From NCBI GenBank assembly GCA_016789785.1, contig JAEUQE010000255.1, forward strand, positions 1 to 12,060: a DNA stretch of 12,060 nt, read 5' to 3'. The translations under genes and the position numbers were made by a program. Source of the stretch: Bryobacterales bacterium (GTDB taxonomy: Bacteria > Acidobacteriota > Terriglobia > Bryobacterales > Bryobacteraceae). Shown in pieces: positions 1-6,477 of the stretch (position 1 is the first letter of the stretch; each line of letters begins with the position of its first letter). Below the pieces are notes generated by a model. That model had not been told where the DNA came from. It ran no database searches and saw only the letters and a program-made list of their open reading frames with translations.

Positions 1-1
1 C

Positions 2-1261
2 GGGCTCACCGCGTTCTGGCTCGTCCCGTCGTACTTCCGAATCACGCTGGAGAACATGCGCTTCGTTTCCGAACGTGGCAATCGCTGGTCCCTCTGGGTG
101 TTTCTCGTCCTCGCGATCGCCTACATGAAAATCACCGAAAAGTGGGCCAAAAACCAGCCTGCCAAGCTTTGGCCCGTCTTCCTCTGGGGCGCGTTCATCC
201 AGTTCTTCCTCAACGTCATCGGCAACTACTACCTCAAGTTCCGCATCATCGGCGAACCCACGCGCATGGTCCCCGAACTCGACCTGGTGATTCTCCTCGT
301 GTTCGCGGAACTCGTCCGCCGAATCTGGCAAGGCGAGCCTCCATTTGGATGGCTAACGAAGCCGCGCGTCCGTGTCGCTGTCGCCATCCTGGTAGTGCTC
401 ATCTGCCTGTGGCCCGGCCGCAAATATGTGAAACGAGCCTGGCGTCCCTTCATCCGATATCCGGACTACAAGGAACGCGTGGAGTACCGCGTCACCGATT
501 GGATGGCGAAGAACATGCCCGATGCGCGTTCCTACACAACCGGCACGGTGCGCTTCTGGTTCAACGCCTGGCATGACCTCGCGCAGTTGGGCGGCGGATC
601 CGAGCAGGGTTTGTTGAACCCCGTCAGCATGCCCGCCACCTGGCATCTCGGCTTGAATCCCAACGGCGAAGAGGGCGTCATCTGGCTCCAGTGCACGGGC
701 GTGGATGCGGCCATCGTTCACGACGCGACCAGTGAAGAACCCTATCACGACATCCAGCATCCGAAGAAGTGGAACGGTGTGATGCCGCTCGTTTGGCAGG
801 ATGGCAAGGGCAACTTCATCTACCAGGTTCCCAGGCGCTACCGTTCGCTTGCCCGCGTGGTCGATGCCGCAAAGTTGGATGCGATCGGCCCCATGCCGGA
901 GGATCCAACCATGGACCAGTTGCGCATGCTCGCGGATCTGCTCGAACGCGGTCCCGATGCGCCCACCAGCACGCGCTGGGAAACCACCGATCGTCTGCGC
1001 GTGCGAGCCACCGTCGGCAATGGACAAACGGTGTTCCTTCAGGTCACCTATGACAAGCCGTGGCGCGCCTCCTCTGGCGGAAAAGAATATCCAGTGCGCA
1101 AGTCGCAGTTGGGCTTCATGCGAATCGACATGCCACCCGGCGATCACGAGATCCTCCTCGAATTCCCGGTGCCGCTCGAAAACAAGGTGGGCCGTGCGGT
1201 CACGGTGCTGACGTTGCTCGGCGTTGCGGCCATGCTGTGGCAAAGGCGCAAGACGATATGA
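2..1261 (+). CDS. Multi-pass membrane protein, GT-C/YfhO-like, 5' end outside window
   Basis: This frame is open from the first full codon at position 2, so the gene begins upstream; the ATG at 56 is internal, because the residues before it (GLTAFWLVPSYF) align with a membrane segment of the next protein (YGMACFWLTPSFI). The 419 visible residues hold about four membrane helices, then a soluble extracytoplasmic part from about nucleotide 460, then a terminal helix followed by the basic end WQRRKTI. This layout recalls YfhO and PTPS-related membrane proteins, which have a GT-C glycosyltransferase-like fold; a role in adding sugars to envelope polymers is an inference. Motifs shared with its neighbour include RFWFNAWHDLAQ and VHDATSEEPYHDIQHP. 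Its TGA stop (1259-1261) overlaps the next ATG, so the two are probably translationally coupled. The family-level call is fairly secure; the substrate is unknown. Confidence 0.85.
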   Translation, partial: GLTAFWLVPSYFRITLENMRFVSERGNRWSLWVFLVLAIAYMKITEKWAKNQPAKLWPVFLWGAFIQFFLNVIGNYYLKFRIIGEPTRMVPELDLVILLVFAELVRRIWQGEPPFGWLTKPRVRVAVAILVVLICLWPGRKYVKRAWRPFIRYPDYKERVEYRVTDWMAKNMPDARSYTTGTVRFWFNAWHDLAQLGGGSEQGLLNPVSMPATWHLGLNPNGEEGVIWLQCTGVDAAIVHDATSEEPYHDIQHPKKWNGVMPLVWQDGKGNFIYQVPRRYRSLARVVDAAKLDAIGPMPEDPTMDQLRMLADLLERGPDAPTSTRWETTDRLRVRATVGNGQTVFLQVTYDKPWRASSGGKEYPVRKSQLGFMRIDMPPGDHEILLEFPVPLENKVGRAVTVLTLLGVAAMLWQRRKTI

Positions 1262-3312
1262 GCGATCCCAAAAGCCACCCCTGGCGTGCGCCGCTGCTGG
1301 TTGCGCTCGCCATCTTCGCGTTCAATGCAGCCCTCAACCATCCGCTGTTCCGCAACGGAGCACAGCCCTATCGAGGCTCCATTGAAGCGGGCTACGCGGG
1401 CATTGCGCGCTTCTTCGCCGAAAACCCGAATCCCTGGGGCTGGAATCCCCTCGTCTATTGCGGACTGCCCACGCAGTTCACCTACCTGCCGGGCGCACCC
1501 TACTTGGCCGCCCTCCCGCAGTGGCTTGTTCCCTCGATCGAGCCGTTGCACGCATACCGGATTGTCACCGCAACCATGGCTTGCCTGGGCCCCGTGACGC
1601 TCTTCCTTTTCGCCTGGTACGTGACACGGAGCATACGGTGGTCGGCAGCAGCGGCGCTGGCCTATAGCCTCTTCTCTCCCTCGTACGATCTCTTTGAAAC
1701 CATCGACAAAGATCGCGGTCTGTTGCCCATCCCATGGCGTCTGCACGTGATGCTGAAGTATGGCGAAGGCCCGCACAACTTCGGGCTTACGTTGATCCCG
1801 GTTGCCCTCACAGCCGTATGGTCGGCGGCCTATCGCAGCGGACCAGCGCGCGTGGTCCTGGCAGCGCTCGGTCTTGCCATGGTCGCGCTCACGCATTGGA
1901 TCGCGGCTCTCGCGCTGGCCATCTGTTGCGTGATCTTCCTTCTGATTCATGTGCCATGGGTGGGCGGATCGCCCCGCGAATGGCCTCGTCATCTGCATCT
2001 CCGCATCGCGTTGGCGGGCTTGCTCGCCTACGGCATGGCGTGCTTCTGGCTCACTCCATCGTTCATCCACACGGTCGCCTTCAATTGGCCCAAGGACGCG
2101 TTCGGCTTCAAGTTTCTGGCACAGCAGCAATTCGCTCTGCGGCTGATTGCCGCCACGGTGGTGGTGCTGATTCTCCTGTTCCGCAAGTTCCCCGAACGCC
2201 GTTATCTGTGCTTCGTCACCTGCGCGTTCTTCGTGTTCGCGGCGCTTCCCGAAAGCCACTACGAGTTTGCGATCGACCCGATTCCGGAGTCCCGCCGCTA
2301 CACGCTCGAAATGGAACTGTTCCTCGCGCTGGCGGCCGCCGAATGGCTCCGCGTCGCCTGGGAAAGCCGCAACGCGGTGAACCGTTTCTGGGTGGCGGTG
2401 GGCGTGCTCCTGGTGATGGCCGGAGGCGTGCCGCAGGCGTGGCGCTACTTCAGTCGTGGATACGCCGAATGGAAACTCGTGCCGAAGGAGGATACCGTGG
2501 AGCATCGCATGGCGCGATGGCTTCGTGACCGCTATGCCGCGAAGAATCCGCTCACCGCGCCGGGACGTGCGATGGTGTCGGGTGGTCTGCGATTCCGGCT
2601 GAATTCCTGGTTCGATCTCCCTCAAATCAACGGAACCTTCGATTCGGGCCTCAAAAACCGGGCTCCCGTGGACATCGACTACCGCTTTCGTTCGCTCAAG
2701 GAAGTGTTGCCCGGCAACGAAGTTCAGGATTCCGTCACCATGCTGCAATCGCTTGGTGTCGAATATCTGGTCGTTCATGGGCCGAAATCCCAGGAATATT
2801 ATCGCGACATCCAGCGTCCGGAACGCTTTCAGAATGCTCTCGAGAAAATCCACGACGACGGCGAGGACGAGATCTATCGCGTACCCTTCCGTTCGCTCGC
2901 GCATGTGATTCGTCCGGAGCAGGTGGCGCAGTCATGGCAGCCTTTCTACTCGCAGGCTTATGTCGAATTGGTGCAGTCTCCGAACCAGCCGCTGCTGCGC
3001 GTCGAATGGAAGGGTACGAGTGAGATTCACATTGAGGGCGCCACGGTGCCCGCCGGTGGCGGTGTCTCCGTAATGGTCAGTCATGATGACGGCTGGCAGG
3101 CCTGGCAGAACGGCGAACGCTTCCCCACCTACCGCGATGGGCTCGGCTATCTTTATGTGTTGCTCCCCAGCGGCGCTCCGGTGGATTTGCGGCTCCGCTA
3201 CGGCCCGACCACGGAAAAGATCATTTGCGCGGCGGTAAGCGCTACCGTATGGATCGGAGTTGTGTTTTACTTGTGGAAGCGGAGAAGAATCCTTTCAAGC
3301 GTGGGAACCTGA
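1258..3312 (+). CDS. Multi-pass membrane protein, putative GT-C/YfhO-like glycosyltransferase
   Basis: This is a 684-residue paralogue of the preceding gene. The start is the ATG in the ATGA overlap; the frame is open further upstream, but that would overlap the previous gene extensively. Residues 12-28 form the first helix. The first outer loop contains GSIEAGYAGIARFF and PTQFTYLPGAPYLAAL, the kind of acidic loop seen in GT-C enzymes. About ten further helices follow up to residue 392. Residues 410-650 are soluble and extracytoplasmic, with RFRLNSWFDLPQ and VVHGPKSQEYYRDIQRP, and end in the YfhO-like pattern DGWQAWQNGERFPTYRDGLGY. A terminal helix at about 655-674 precedes KRRR. No strong Shine-Dalgarno precedes the start, which fits coupling to the upstream gene. 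A role in surface polysaccharide or glycoprotein assembly is an inference; a non-catalytic membrane protein is the alternative. Confidence 0.88.
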   Translation: MSDPKSHPWRAPLLVALAIFAFNAALNHPLFRNGAQPYRGSIEAGYAGIARFFAENPNPWGWNPLVYCGLPTQFTYLPGAPYLAALPQWLVPSIEPLHAYRIVTATMACLGPVTLFLFAWYVTRSIRWSAAAALAYSLFSPSYDLFETIDKDRGLLPIPWRLHVMLKYGEGPHNFGLTLIPVALTAVWSAAYRSGPARVVLAALGLAMVALTHWIAALALAICCVIFLLIHVPWVGGSPREWPRHLHLRIALAGLLAYGMACFWLTPSFIHTVAFNWPKDAFGFKFLAQQQFALRLIAATVVVLILLFRKFPERRYLCFVTCAFFVFAALPESHYEFAIDPIPESRRYTLEMELFLALAAAEWLRVAWESRNAVNRFWVAVGVLLVMAGGVPQAWRYFSRGYAEWKLVPKEDTVEHRMARWLRDRYAAKNPLTAPGRAMVSGGLRFRLNSWFDLPQINGTFDSGLKNRAPVDIDYRFRSLKEVLPGNEVQDSVTMLQSLGVEYLVVHGPKSQEYYRDIQRPERFQNALEKIHDDGEDEIYRVPFRSLAHVIRPEQVAQSWQPFYSQAYVELVQSPNQPLLRVEWKGTSEIHIEGATVPAGGGVSVMVSHDDGWQAWQNGERFPTYRDGLGYLYVLLPSGAPVDLRLRYGPTTEKIICAAVSATVWIGVVFYLWKRRRILSSVGT

Positions 3313-3458
3313 AAGGGCTTGGTGGCATCTAAGTGGTCATCAGGCGAGTTCATTTTGGTGCCATCCAACGGTGCAGCCGCGAGGTGGCGCAGGCTTCCAG
3401 GGGTGAGATGGGGTTGTAGTTGCGGGGTGGCCTGTGCGTGTCGAGTCCGCGGGAAGGC

Positions 3459-3488
3459 TTGCACCATTTCAAGAAATTTGGGTATACT
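3459..3488 (+). promoter_or_regulatory. Probable sigma70-type promoter for the secreted TPR-like gene
   Basis: TTGCAC (3459-3464) and TATACT (3483-3488) are separated by 18 bases. The -10 box matches five of six consensus positions, the -35 box three of six. It lies about 110 bases before the chosen start at 3604, in a locally AT-richer patch of the 291-base spacer that follows the membrane-protein gene. I see no clear terminator after 3312 and no other convincing signal in this spacer. Confidence 0.5.
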
Positions 3489-3590
3489 CCGCTTTACGTA
3501 ACCAGTTCTGCGGGCACGGCTTGCTCAGCGAAATTTCATCGCCGGCGCGTTGATCTGGGGACCGATAATCACGAATGGACCGGATGTTAT

Positions 3591-3597
3591 GAGGAGG
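3591..3597 (+). promoter_or_regulatory. Shine-Dalgarno site that selects the GTG start at 3604
   Basis: GAGGAGG sits six bases before the GTG at 3604. The alternative in-frame ATGs at 3550 and 3589 have no comparable site, and the one at 3589 overlaps this motif. Starting at 3604 also places a clean signal peptide at the very N-terminus. Confidence 0.7.
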
Positions 3598-3603
3598 GCT
3601 CAG

Positions 3604-4938
3604 GTGTACCGGAAAGCAGCCAAGATCTTCGGGATTGCCGTACTGGCGGCGTTCAGCCTGTTCGGGCAAGATGCGAAGAAGAAGGAATGGAAGGATCGCG
3701 CCGAATTTGACTTGTACGACGCGATCACAAAGGAAGCCGCACCTGCCAAGAAACTGGACTTGCTGAACACGTGGAAGGAGAAGTACCCGGCCTCCGACTA
3801 CGGATACGAGCGGCAACTCCTCTACATCAACACCTTCGCGGCTCTAGGAAAGTTTGATGACCTGTTGGCGGTGGCGGGACAGATCCTCGCCAGCGATCCC
3901 AAGGATCTGACATCGCTGTATTGGGTCAGCGAGATGACGCCGAAGCTCGGCAAGACCGACGCGGCGTTCCTGGACAACGGCGAGAAGGTATGCAGTTCCC
4001 TTGCCAACAGCGTGGATGAGTTGTTCAGCTCCGCGCGCAAGCCGGGACCGATGACCGAAGACCAGTGGAAGGCCGCTAAGATCGACATGCAGAAGCGCGC
4101 GCTCCGCTGCCTGGCGTTCGTCCAAAAGGAAAAGAAGTCATGGGATGCGGCGGAGAAGACCGTCACGGCTCTGCTCGGTGTGAGTCCGGCCGATGCCGAG
4201 GCTTCCTACTGGATGTACACCATCATCCGCTCGGGCGGAAAGCCGGAACGCCGCTCCACCGCCTTTTGGCACTTGGCACGCTCCGCTTCTCTCACGGGTA
4301 CCGGCGCTTGGCCCGATGCGCAGAAGAAGCAGGTGGATGACTTCTTCGTGAAGGCCTACAACGCCTATCATGGCCCCGACGAGCAGGGCCTCGCCGAACT
4401 CCGCAAAGCCGCGGTGGCCAGCCCGATGCCCCCGGATGGCTTCTACATCAAGACCGCTACCGAAATCGCCACGGATAAGGAAAACGAATTCAAGAAGTCG
4501 AATCCGCAGCTCGCGTTCTGGATGGGTATCCGCAAGGAACTCGCCGGCGACAATGGCGCGGCCTTCTTCGAAACCATGAAGGGCGCCTCCATCCCTGGCA
4601 CCATCGACGGCGCCGATGGCAACAAGTACACCAAGCTCAAGGGCAGACTCATCGCGCAACGCCCCGCCATCAATCCCAAGGAACTCGTGCTGGGCTTGCA
4701 GGACGCCACCAACGCCGATGTGACCTTGAAGCTCGAAACGCCGCTTCGCGGCAAGGCTGAGCCGGGCACCGAAATCTCGTTCGAAGGTGTCGCCGCCGCT
4801 TTCTCCAAGGAGCCGTTCAACCTCGTGTTCGAAGTCGAAAACGACAAGTTGGTCGGCTGGCCCACCCAATCGGCCGCAACACCTCCTGGAAAGAAGGCTG
4901 GCGGCGGAGTGAAGAAGGGCCCCGGCAAGAAGAAGTAG
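3604..4938 (+). CDS. Secreted TPR-like helical-repeat protein with a C-terminal domain shared with the 5539-6012 gene
   Basis: This protein has 444 residues from the GTG start chosen by its ribosome site. Residues 1-22 (MYRKAAKIFGIAVLAAFSLFGQ) are a typical Sec signal peptide, so the product is probably periplasmic or exported. Residues 40-250 are helical and rich in Trp, Leu and Ala. Stretches such as KLDLLNTWKEKYPASDYG and FDDLLAVAGQILASDPKDL read like degenerate TPR units. Residues 300-425 form a compact domain with NPQLAFWMGIRKELAG, SFEGVAAAF and KEPFNLVFEVE. The tail is Lys/Gly-rich. The C-terminal domain recurs as a separate small secreted protein 600 bases downstream. The gene has its own promoter and terminator and looks monocistronic. 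I recall similar proteins in acidobacteria but know no function; a protein-binding scaffold is a guess from the repeats. Confidence 0.87.
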   Translation: MYRKAAKIFGIAVLAAFSLFGQDAKKKEWKDRAEFDLYDAITKEAAPAKKLDLLNTWKEKYPASDYGYERQLLYINTFAALGKFDDLLAVAGQILASDPKDLTSLYWVSEMTPKLGKTDAAFLDNGEKVCSSLANSVDELFSSARKPGPMTEDQWKAAKIDMQKRALRCLAFVQKEKKSWDAAEKTVTALLGVSPADAEASYWMYTIIRSGGKPERRSTAFWHLARSASLTGTGAWPDAQKKQVDDFFVKAYNAYHGPDEQGLAELRKAAVASPMPPDGFYIKTATEIATDKENEFKKSNPQLAFWMGIRKELAGDNGAAFFETMKGASIPGTIDGADGNKYTKLKGRLIAQRPAINPKELVLGLQDATNADVTLKLETPLRGKAEPGTEISFEGVAAAFSKEPFNLVFEVENDKLVGWPTQSAATPPGKKAGGGVKKGPGKKK

Positions 4939-4960
4939 GTTCGGAATCCGATCCATGCAA

Positions 4961-4990
4961 GGCCGCGGAGCAACTGGCTCCGCGGCCTTT
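4961..4990 (+). terminator. Rho-independent-like terminator after the secreted TPR-like gene
   Basis: A perfect 11-base-pair stem, GGCCGCGGAGC (4961-4971) with GCTCCGCGGCC (4977-4987), encloses the loop AACTG and is followed by TTT. It begins 22 bases after the stop codon. The T-tract is short, but the stem is very stable. Confidence 0.8.
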
Positions 4991-5049
4991 CGTGTTTCCG
5001 GCGCCAGGAATCTCCCACCGCCACCCCGCGAGCGACCAGTCGCACTGCG

Positions 5050-5136
5050 CACACTTCACCCGAAGCGAGCAAGGCCCGCCACGAAGAAGCCTGCCTGTTG
5101 CTCCGTCGAGCGACGCCCTTCGAGCGAACTGGGCAA
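5050..5136. repeat. Degenerate direct repeat, copy 1
   Basis: About 87 bases beginning CACACTTCACCCGAAGCGAG and ending CTTCGAGCGAACTGGGCAA. It matches 5210-5299 with about ten substitutions and one 3-base gap by hand alignment. It contains a small hairpin, GCTC-CGTC-GAGC. The stretch 4991-5538 has no convincing gene: two long open frames cross it on the + strand but are Pro/Arg/Ser-rich and restate the repeat in two frames, as expected for non-coding high-GC sequence. Confidence 0.75.
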
Positions 5137-5179
5137 GGTCACCGTCTTCCAGCAACCCGAACCACCCCCACCCCTCACC

Positions 5180-5201
5180 CGACCGAGCAGCCCCAAGTCA
5201 G
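5180..5201. repeat. 22-base satellite repeat, copy 1
   Basis: This segment begins CGACCGAGCAGCCCCAAG. It recurs at 5407-5428 with two substitutions. It lies just before copy 2 of the longer repeat, so it is probably part of a larger degenerate unit. Confidence 0.6.
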
Positions 5202-5209
5202 ATCGCCCA

Positions 5210-5299
5210 CACACTTCATCCGAAGCGAGCAAAGCCCGCAATAAAGGAGCCTGCCTGTCGCTCCGTCGAGCGCCGCCACCCTTCGAGCGCACCGGGCAA
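5210..5299. repeat. Degenerate direct repeat, copy 2
   Basis: Second copy, offset by about 160 bases, beginning CACACTTCATCCGAAGCGAG and ending CTTCGAGCGCACCGGGCAA. Its internal hairpin is extended to CGCTC-CGTC-GAGCG. A shorter third fragment is recognisable around 5338-5357 (GAAGCCTGCC followed by GTGCTCCG). Confidence 0.75.
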
Positions 5300-5350
5300 T
5301 GTCTCCGCGAATCAGCCAGGCGCTTCGCCGCCGAACAGAAGCCTGCCGGT

Positions 5351-5368
5351 GCTCCGCGGCCTTTCGTG
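5351..5368 (+). repeat. Copy of the terminator 3' arm and tail
   Basis: GCTCCGCGGCCTTTCGTG is identical over 18 bases to 4977-4994, the right arm and T-tail of the terminator. No matching left arm lies nearby, so this copy cannot fold into the same hairpin. Confidence 0.7.
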
Positions 5369-5406
5369 CCTCGCGCCCGCCGGTCACACTGCCGCCACTG
5401 TTCACG

Positions 5407-5428
5407 CGACCGAGCAGTCCCACGTCAG
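5407..5428. repeat. 22-base satellite repeat, copy 2
   Basis: This segment begins CGACCGAGCAGTCCCACG and matches 5180-5201 at 20 of 22 positions. It marks the downstream limit of recognisable repeat sequence, about 110 bases before the next gene. Confidence 0.6.
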
Positions 5429-5538
5429 CCGACCGCATCGCCGCCACCGGCGAGTAACCGTGGTCATCTCCTCCGAATTGCGCACGGAGTCCACCAACTC
5501 AAGAGTCCTGCTACGATTTGGCAAGGAGGAGCGAAGCG

Positions 5539-6012
5539 ATGCTGCGATTGATCGTGCTCTTGTGCTCCATGGGTCTGGGATGCGCACAGGACGCTACCGA
5601 TGATCCTCAAGTCGCGTTCTGGCGGATGTTGCATCGGGAACTCGCCGGCTCGCGCGGCGACGTCTACTTTGACAACATGAGGGGCGCGCATCTGCCTGGC
5701 ATCATTTCTGATGGGGCACTTCGCTACACCCAGTTCAAAGGCTTCCTGATCTCGCAGGAACCGGCGGAGAATCCCCAAAAACTCCTGATCGGCGTGCGCA
5801 GCGCCCGCGAGCCGGAAATCACGTTGCGCCTGAGCCAGCCATTGCAGGGCAGGGCTGCTCCGGGCACGATTCTGGAATTCGAAGGTGTTGCCGTCGAATT
5901 CACGCGCGAGCCCTTCAATCTCGTGCTGAACACCACTCGCCACGAAATCACAGGCTGGCCGAAGTTGGAGGATCAGCCAAAGAAATCGGATGGGAAAAAG
6001 AAGAAGCGGTAA
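5539..6012 (+). CDS. Small secreted protein, stand-alone copy of the C-terminal domain of the 3604-4938 protein
   Basis: This protein has 157 residues from the ATG at 5539, preceded by AAGGAGG at 5523-5529 with nine bases of spacing. The frame extends slightly upstream to a TTG at 5518, but that would lie before the ribosome site. Residues 1-19 (MLRLIVLLCSMGLGCAQDA region) form a signal peptide; the Cys has Gly rather than Leu at -3, so a lipoprotein is unlikely. Residues 22-140 align with residues 300-425 of the upstream secreted protein at roughly 57 of 120 positions by hand. Shared motifs include PQxAFW, ELAG, FEGVA, EPFNLV and GWP. The tail is Lys-rich, as in the relative. The function of the domain is unknown. 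The gene looks monocistronic, with a hairpin just after it. Confidence 0.87.
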   Translation: MLRLIVLLCSMGLGCAQDATDDPQVAFWRMLHRELAGSRGDVYFDNMRGAHLPGIISDGALRYTQFKGFLISQEPAENPQKLLIGVRSAREPEITLRLSQPLQGRAAPGTILEFEGVAVEFTREPFNLVLNTTRHEITGWPKLEDQPKKSDGKKKKR

Positions 6013-6016
6013 AAGA

Positions 6017-6042
6017 GGGGGCTCGCAATTGCAAGAGCCCCC
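6017..6042 (+). terminator. Probable hairpin terminator after the small secreted gene
   Basis: GGGGGCTC (6017-6024) pairs with GAGCCCCC (6035-6042) around a 10-base loop that contains the palindrome GCAATTGC. It begins five bases after the stop codon. No T-tract follows, so its efficiency is uncertain. Confidence 0.55.
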
Positions 6043-6133
6043 GCAAAGACCTCGCCGGCTTGGACGATGAAGGGCCGCCGCTGAGGAGCACCGCGGCCCC
6101 GGCCGCCGGGCGAAACTTCAAGGGCCACTCACC

Positions 6134-6298
6134 ATGCAGACGCACAAACGGCCGAATGAACTCATCGATCGGATCGGTGAGGACATCCCGGATCGGCCTT
6201 CGGCGCATCGCGGCGGTCAGGAGGCAACCACGGCGGGCCTCCGAAGAATCCGTGGACACCTCCAATTTGCAAGAACGGGGCCGTTGCACCAGCGCTGA
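6134..6298 (+). CDS. Marginal 54-residue open frame
   Basis: An ATG at 6134 opens a 54-codon frame beginning MQTHKRPNELIDRIGEDIP and ending at a TGA within the following inverted repeat. Composition is fairly protein-like, but the only upstream ribosome-like motif is AAGG at 6120-6123, ten bases away, and I recognise no family. It may be a relic or chance frame. Confidence 0.2.
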   Translation: MQTHKRPNELIDRIGEDIPDRPSAHRGGQEATTAGLRRIRGHLQFARTGPLHQR

Positions 6299-6332
6299 GG
6301 GAGCAACAGTTTGCGGAGATCGCTGGTGCCCC
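6277..6332 (+). promoter_or_regulatory. Long-range inverted repeat in the operon leader
   Basis: CACCAGCG (6287-6294) pairs with CGCTGGTG (6321-6328). Beyond a 6-base bulge, GGGG (6277-6280) pairs with CCCC (6329-6332). The 26-base loop is unstructured by eye. It could be an RNA fold in the leader, or an attenuator if transcription starts upstream. Confidence 0.35.
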
Positions 6333-6335
6333 GGT

Positions 6336-6374
6336 TTTCTCAGATTGGAGAAGATTTCTCAGCTCTGAGAAATT
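6336..6374. promoter_or_regulatory. Candidate operator: TTTCTCAG direct and inverted repeats
   Basis: TTTCTCAG occurs at 6336-6343 and 6355-6362 (start-to-start 19 bases). The second copy forms an inverted repeat with CTGAGAAA at 6365-6372, separated by CT; with one more A/T pair it spans 6354-6373. A near-copy, TTTCTCAC, is at 6441-6448. This spacing, about two helical turns, is typical of a regulator binding on one DNA face just upstream of the operon. Confidence 0.45.
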
Positions 6375-6461
6375 GGGGTGAGAGCCGCGCACCATGATAT
6401 CCTCGTTGGTACGACCTTTCGAAATCGGGCATTTCCGCCGTTTCTCACTTGGCAACGTAGC

Positions 6462-6468
6462 AAGGAGG
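6462..6468 (+). promoter_or_regulatory. Shine-Dalgarno site that selects the GTG start at 6478
   Basis: AAGGAGG lies nine bases before the GTG at 6478. The earlier in-frame ATG at 6394 has no comparable site and would add a non-conserved extension. Confidence 0.7.
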
Positions 6469-6477
6469 AATCCGACA

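Larger units (their letters stand above)
6043..6477 (+). other. 435-base leader/spacer upstream of the regulator operon
   Basis: I see no confident gene in this stretch. It contains a GC-rich inverted repeat, GGGCCGC (6072-6078) with GCGGCCC (6093-6099), the two structured elements listed separately, and one marginal small open frame. I could not identify a good sigma70 or sigma54 promoter for the operon here, although one is expected. The stretch 6330-6450 is AT-richer and is the most likely promoter and operator area. Confidence 0.5.

Noticed and set aside
1144..2904. Very long open frame on the - strand opposite the second membrane protein
   Set aside because: It is His/Arg/Glu-rich with no recognisable motif, lies wholly opposite a well-supported membrane protein, and is typical of antisense frames in high-GC coding DNA.
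5050..5299. CRISPR-like array
   Set aside because: Only two long diverged repeats with a single spacer, and no cas genes in the window.
5581..5595. Lipobox at the end of the signal peptide of the small secreted protein
   Set aside because: The residues before Cys are Gly-Leu-Gly, without the usual Leu/Val at -3, so ordinary signal peptidase cleavage is more likely.
4955..5603. Two overlapping + strand frames of about 200 codons across the repeat array
   Set aside because: Both are Pro/Arg/Ser-rich, repeat the array in two different frames, and start inside or beside a terminator without a ribosome site.
6449..6462. Possible sigma54 promoter (TTGGCAACGTAGCA)
   Set aside because: The GG and GC elements are 7 bases apart rather than the required 10, and the site overlaps the ribosome-binding region.
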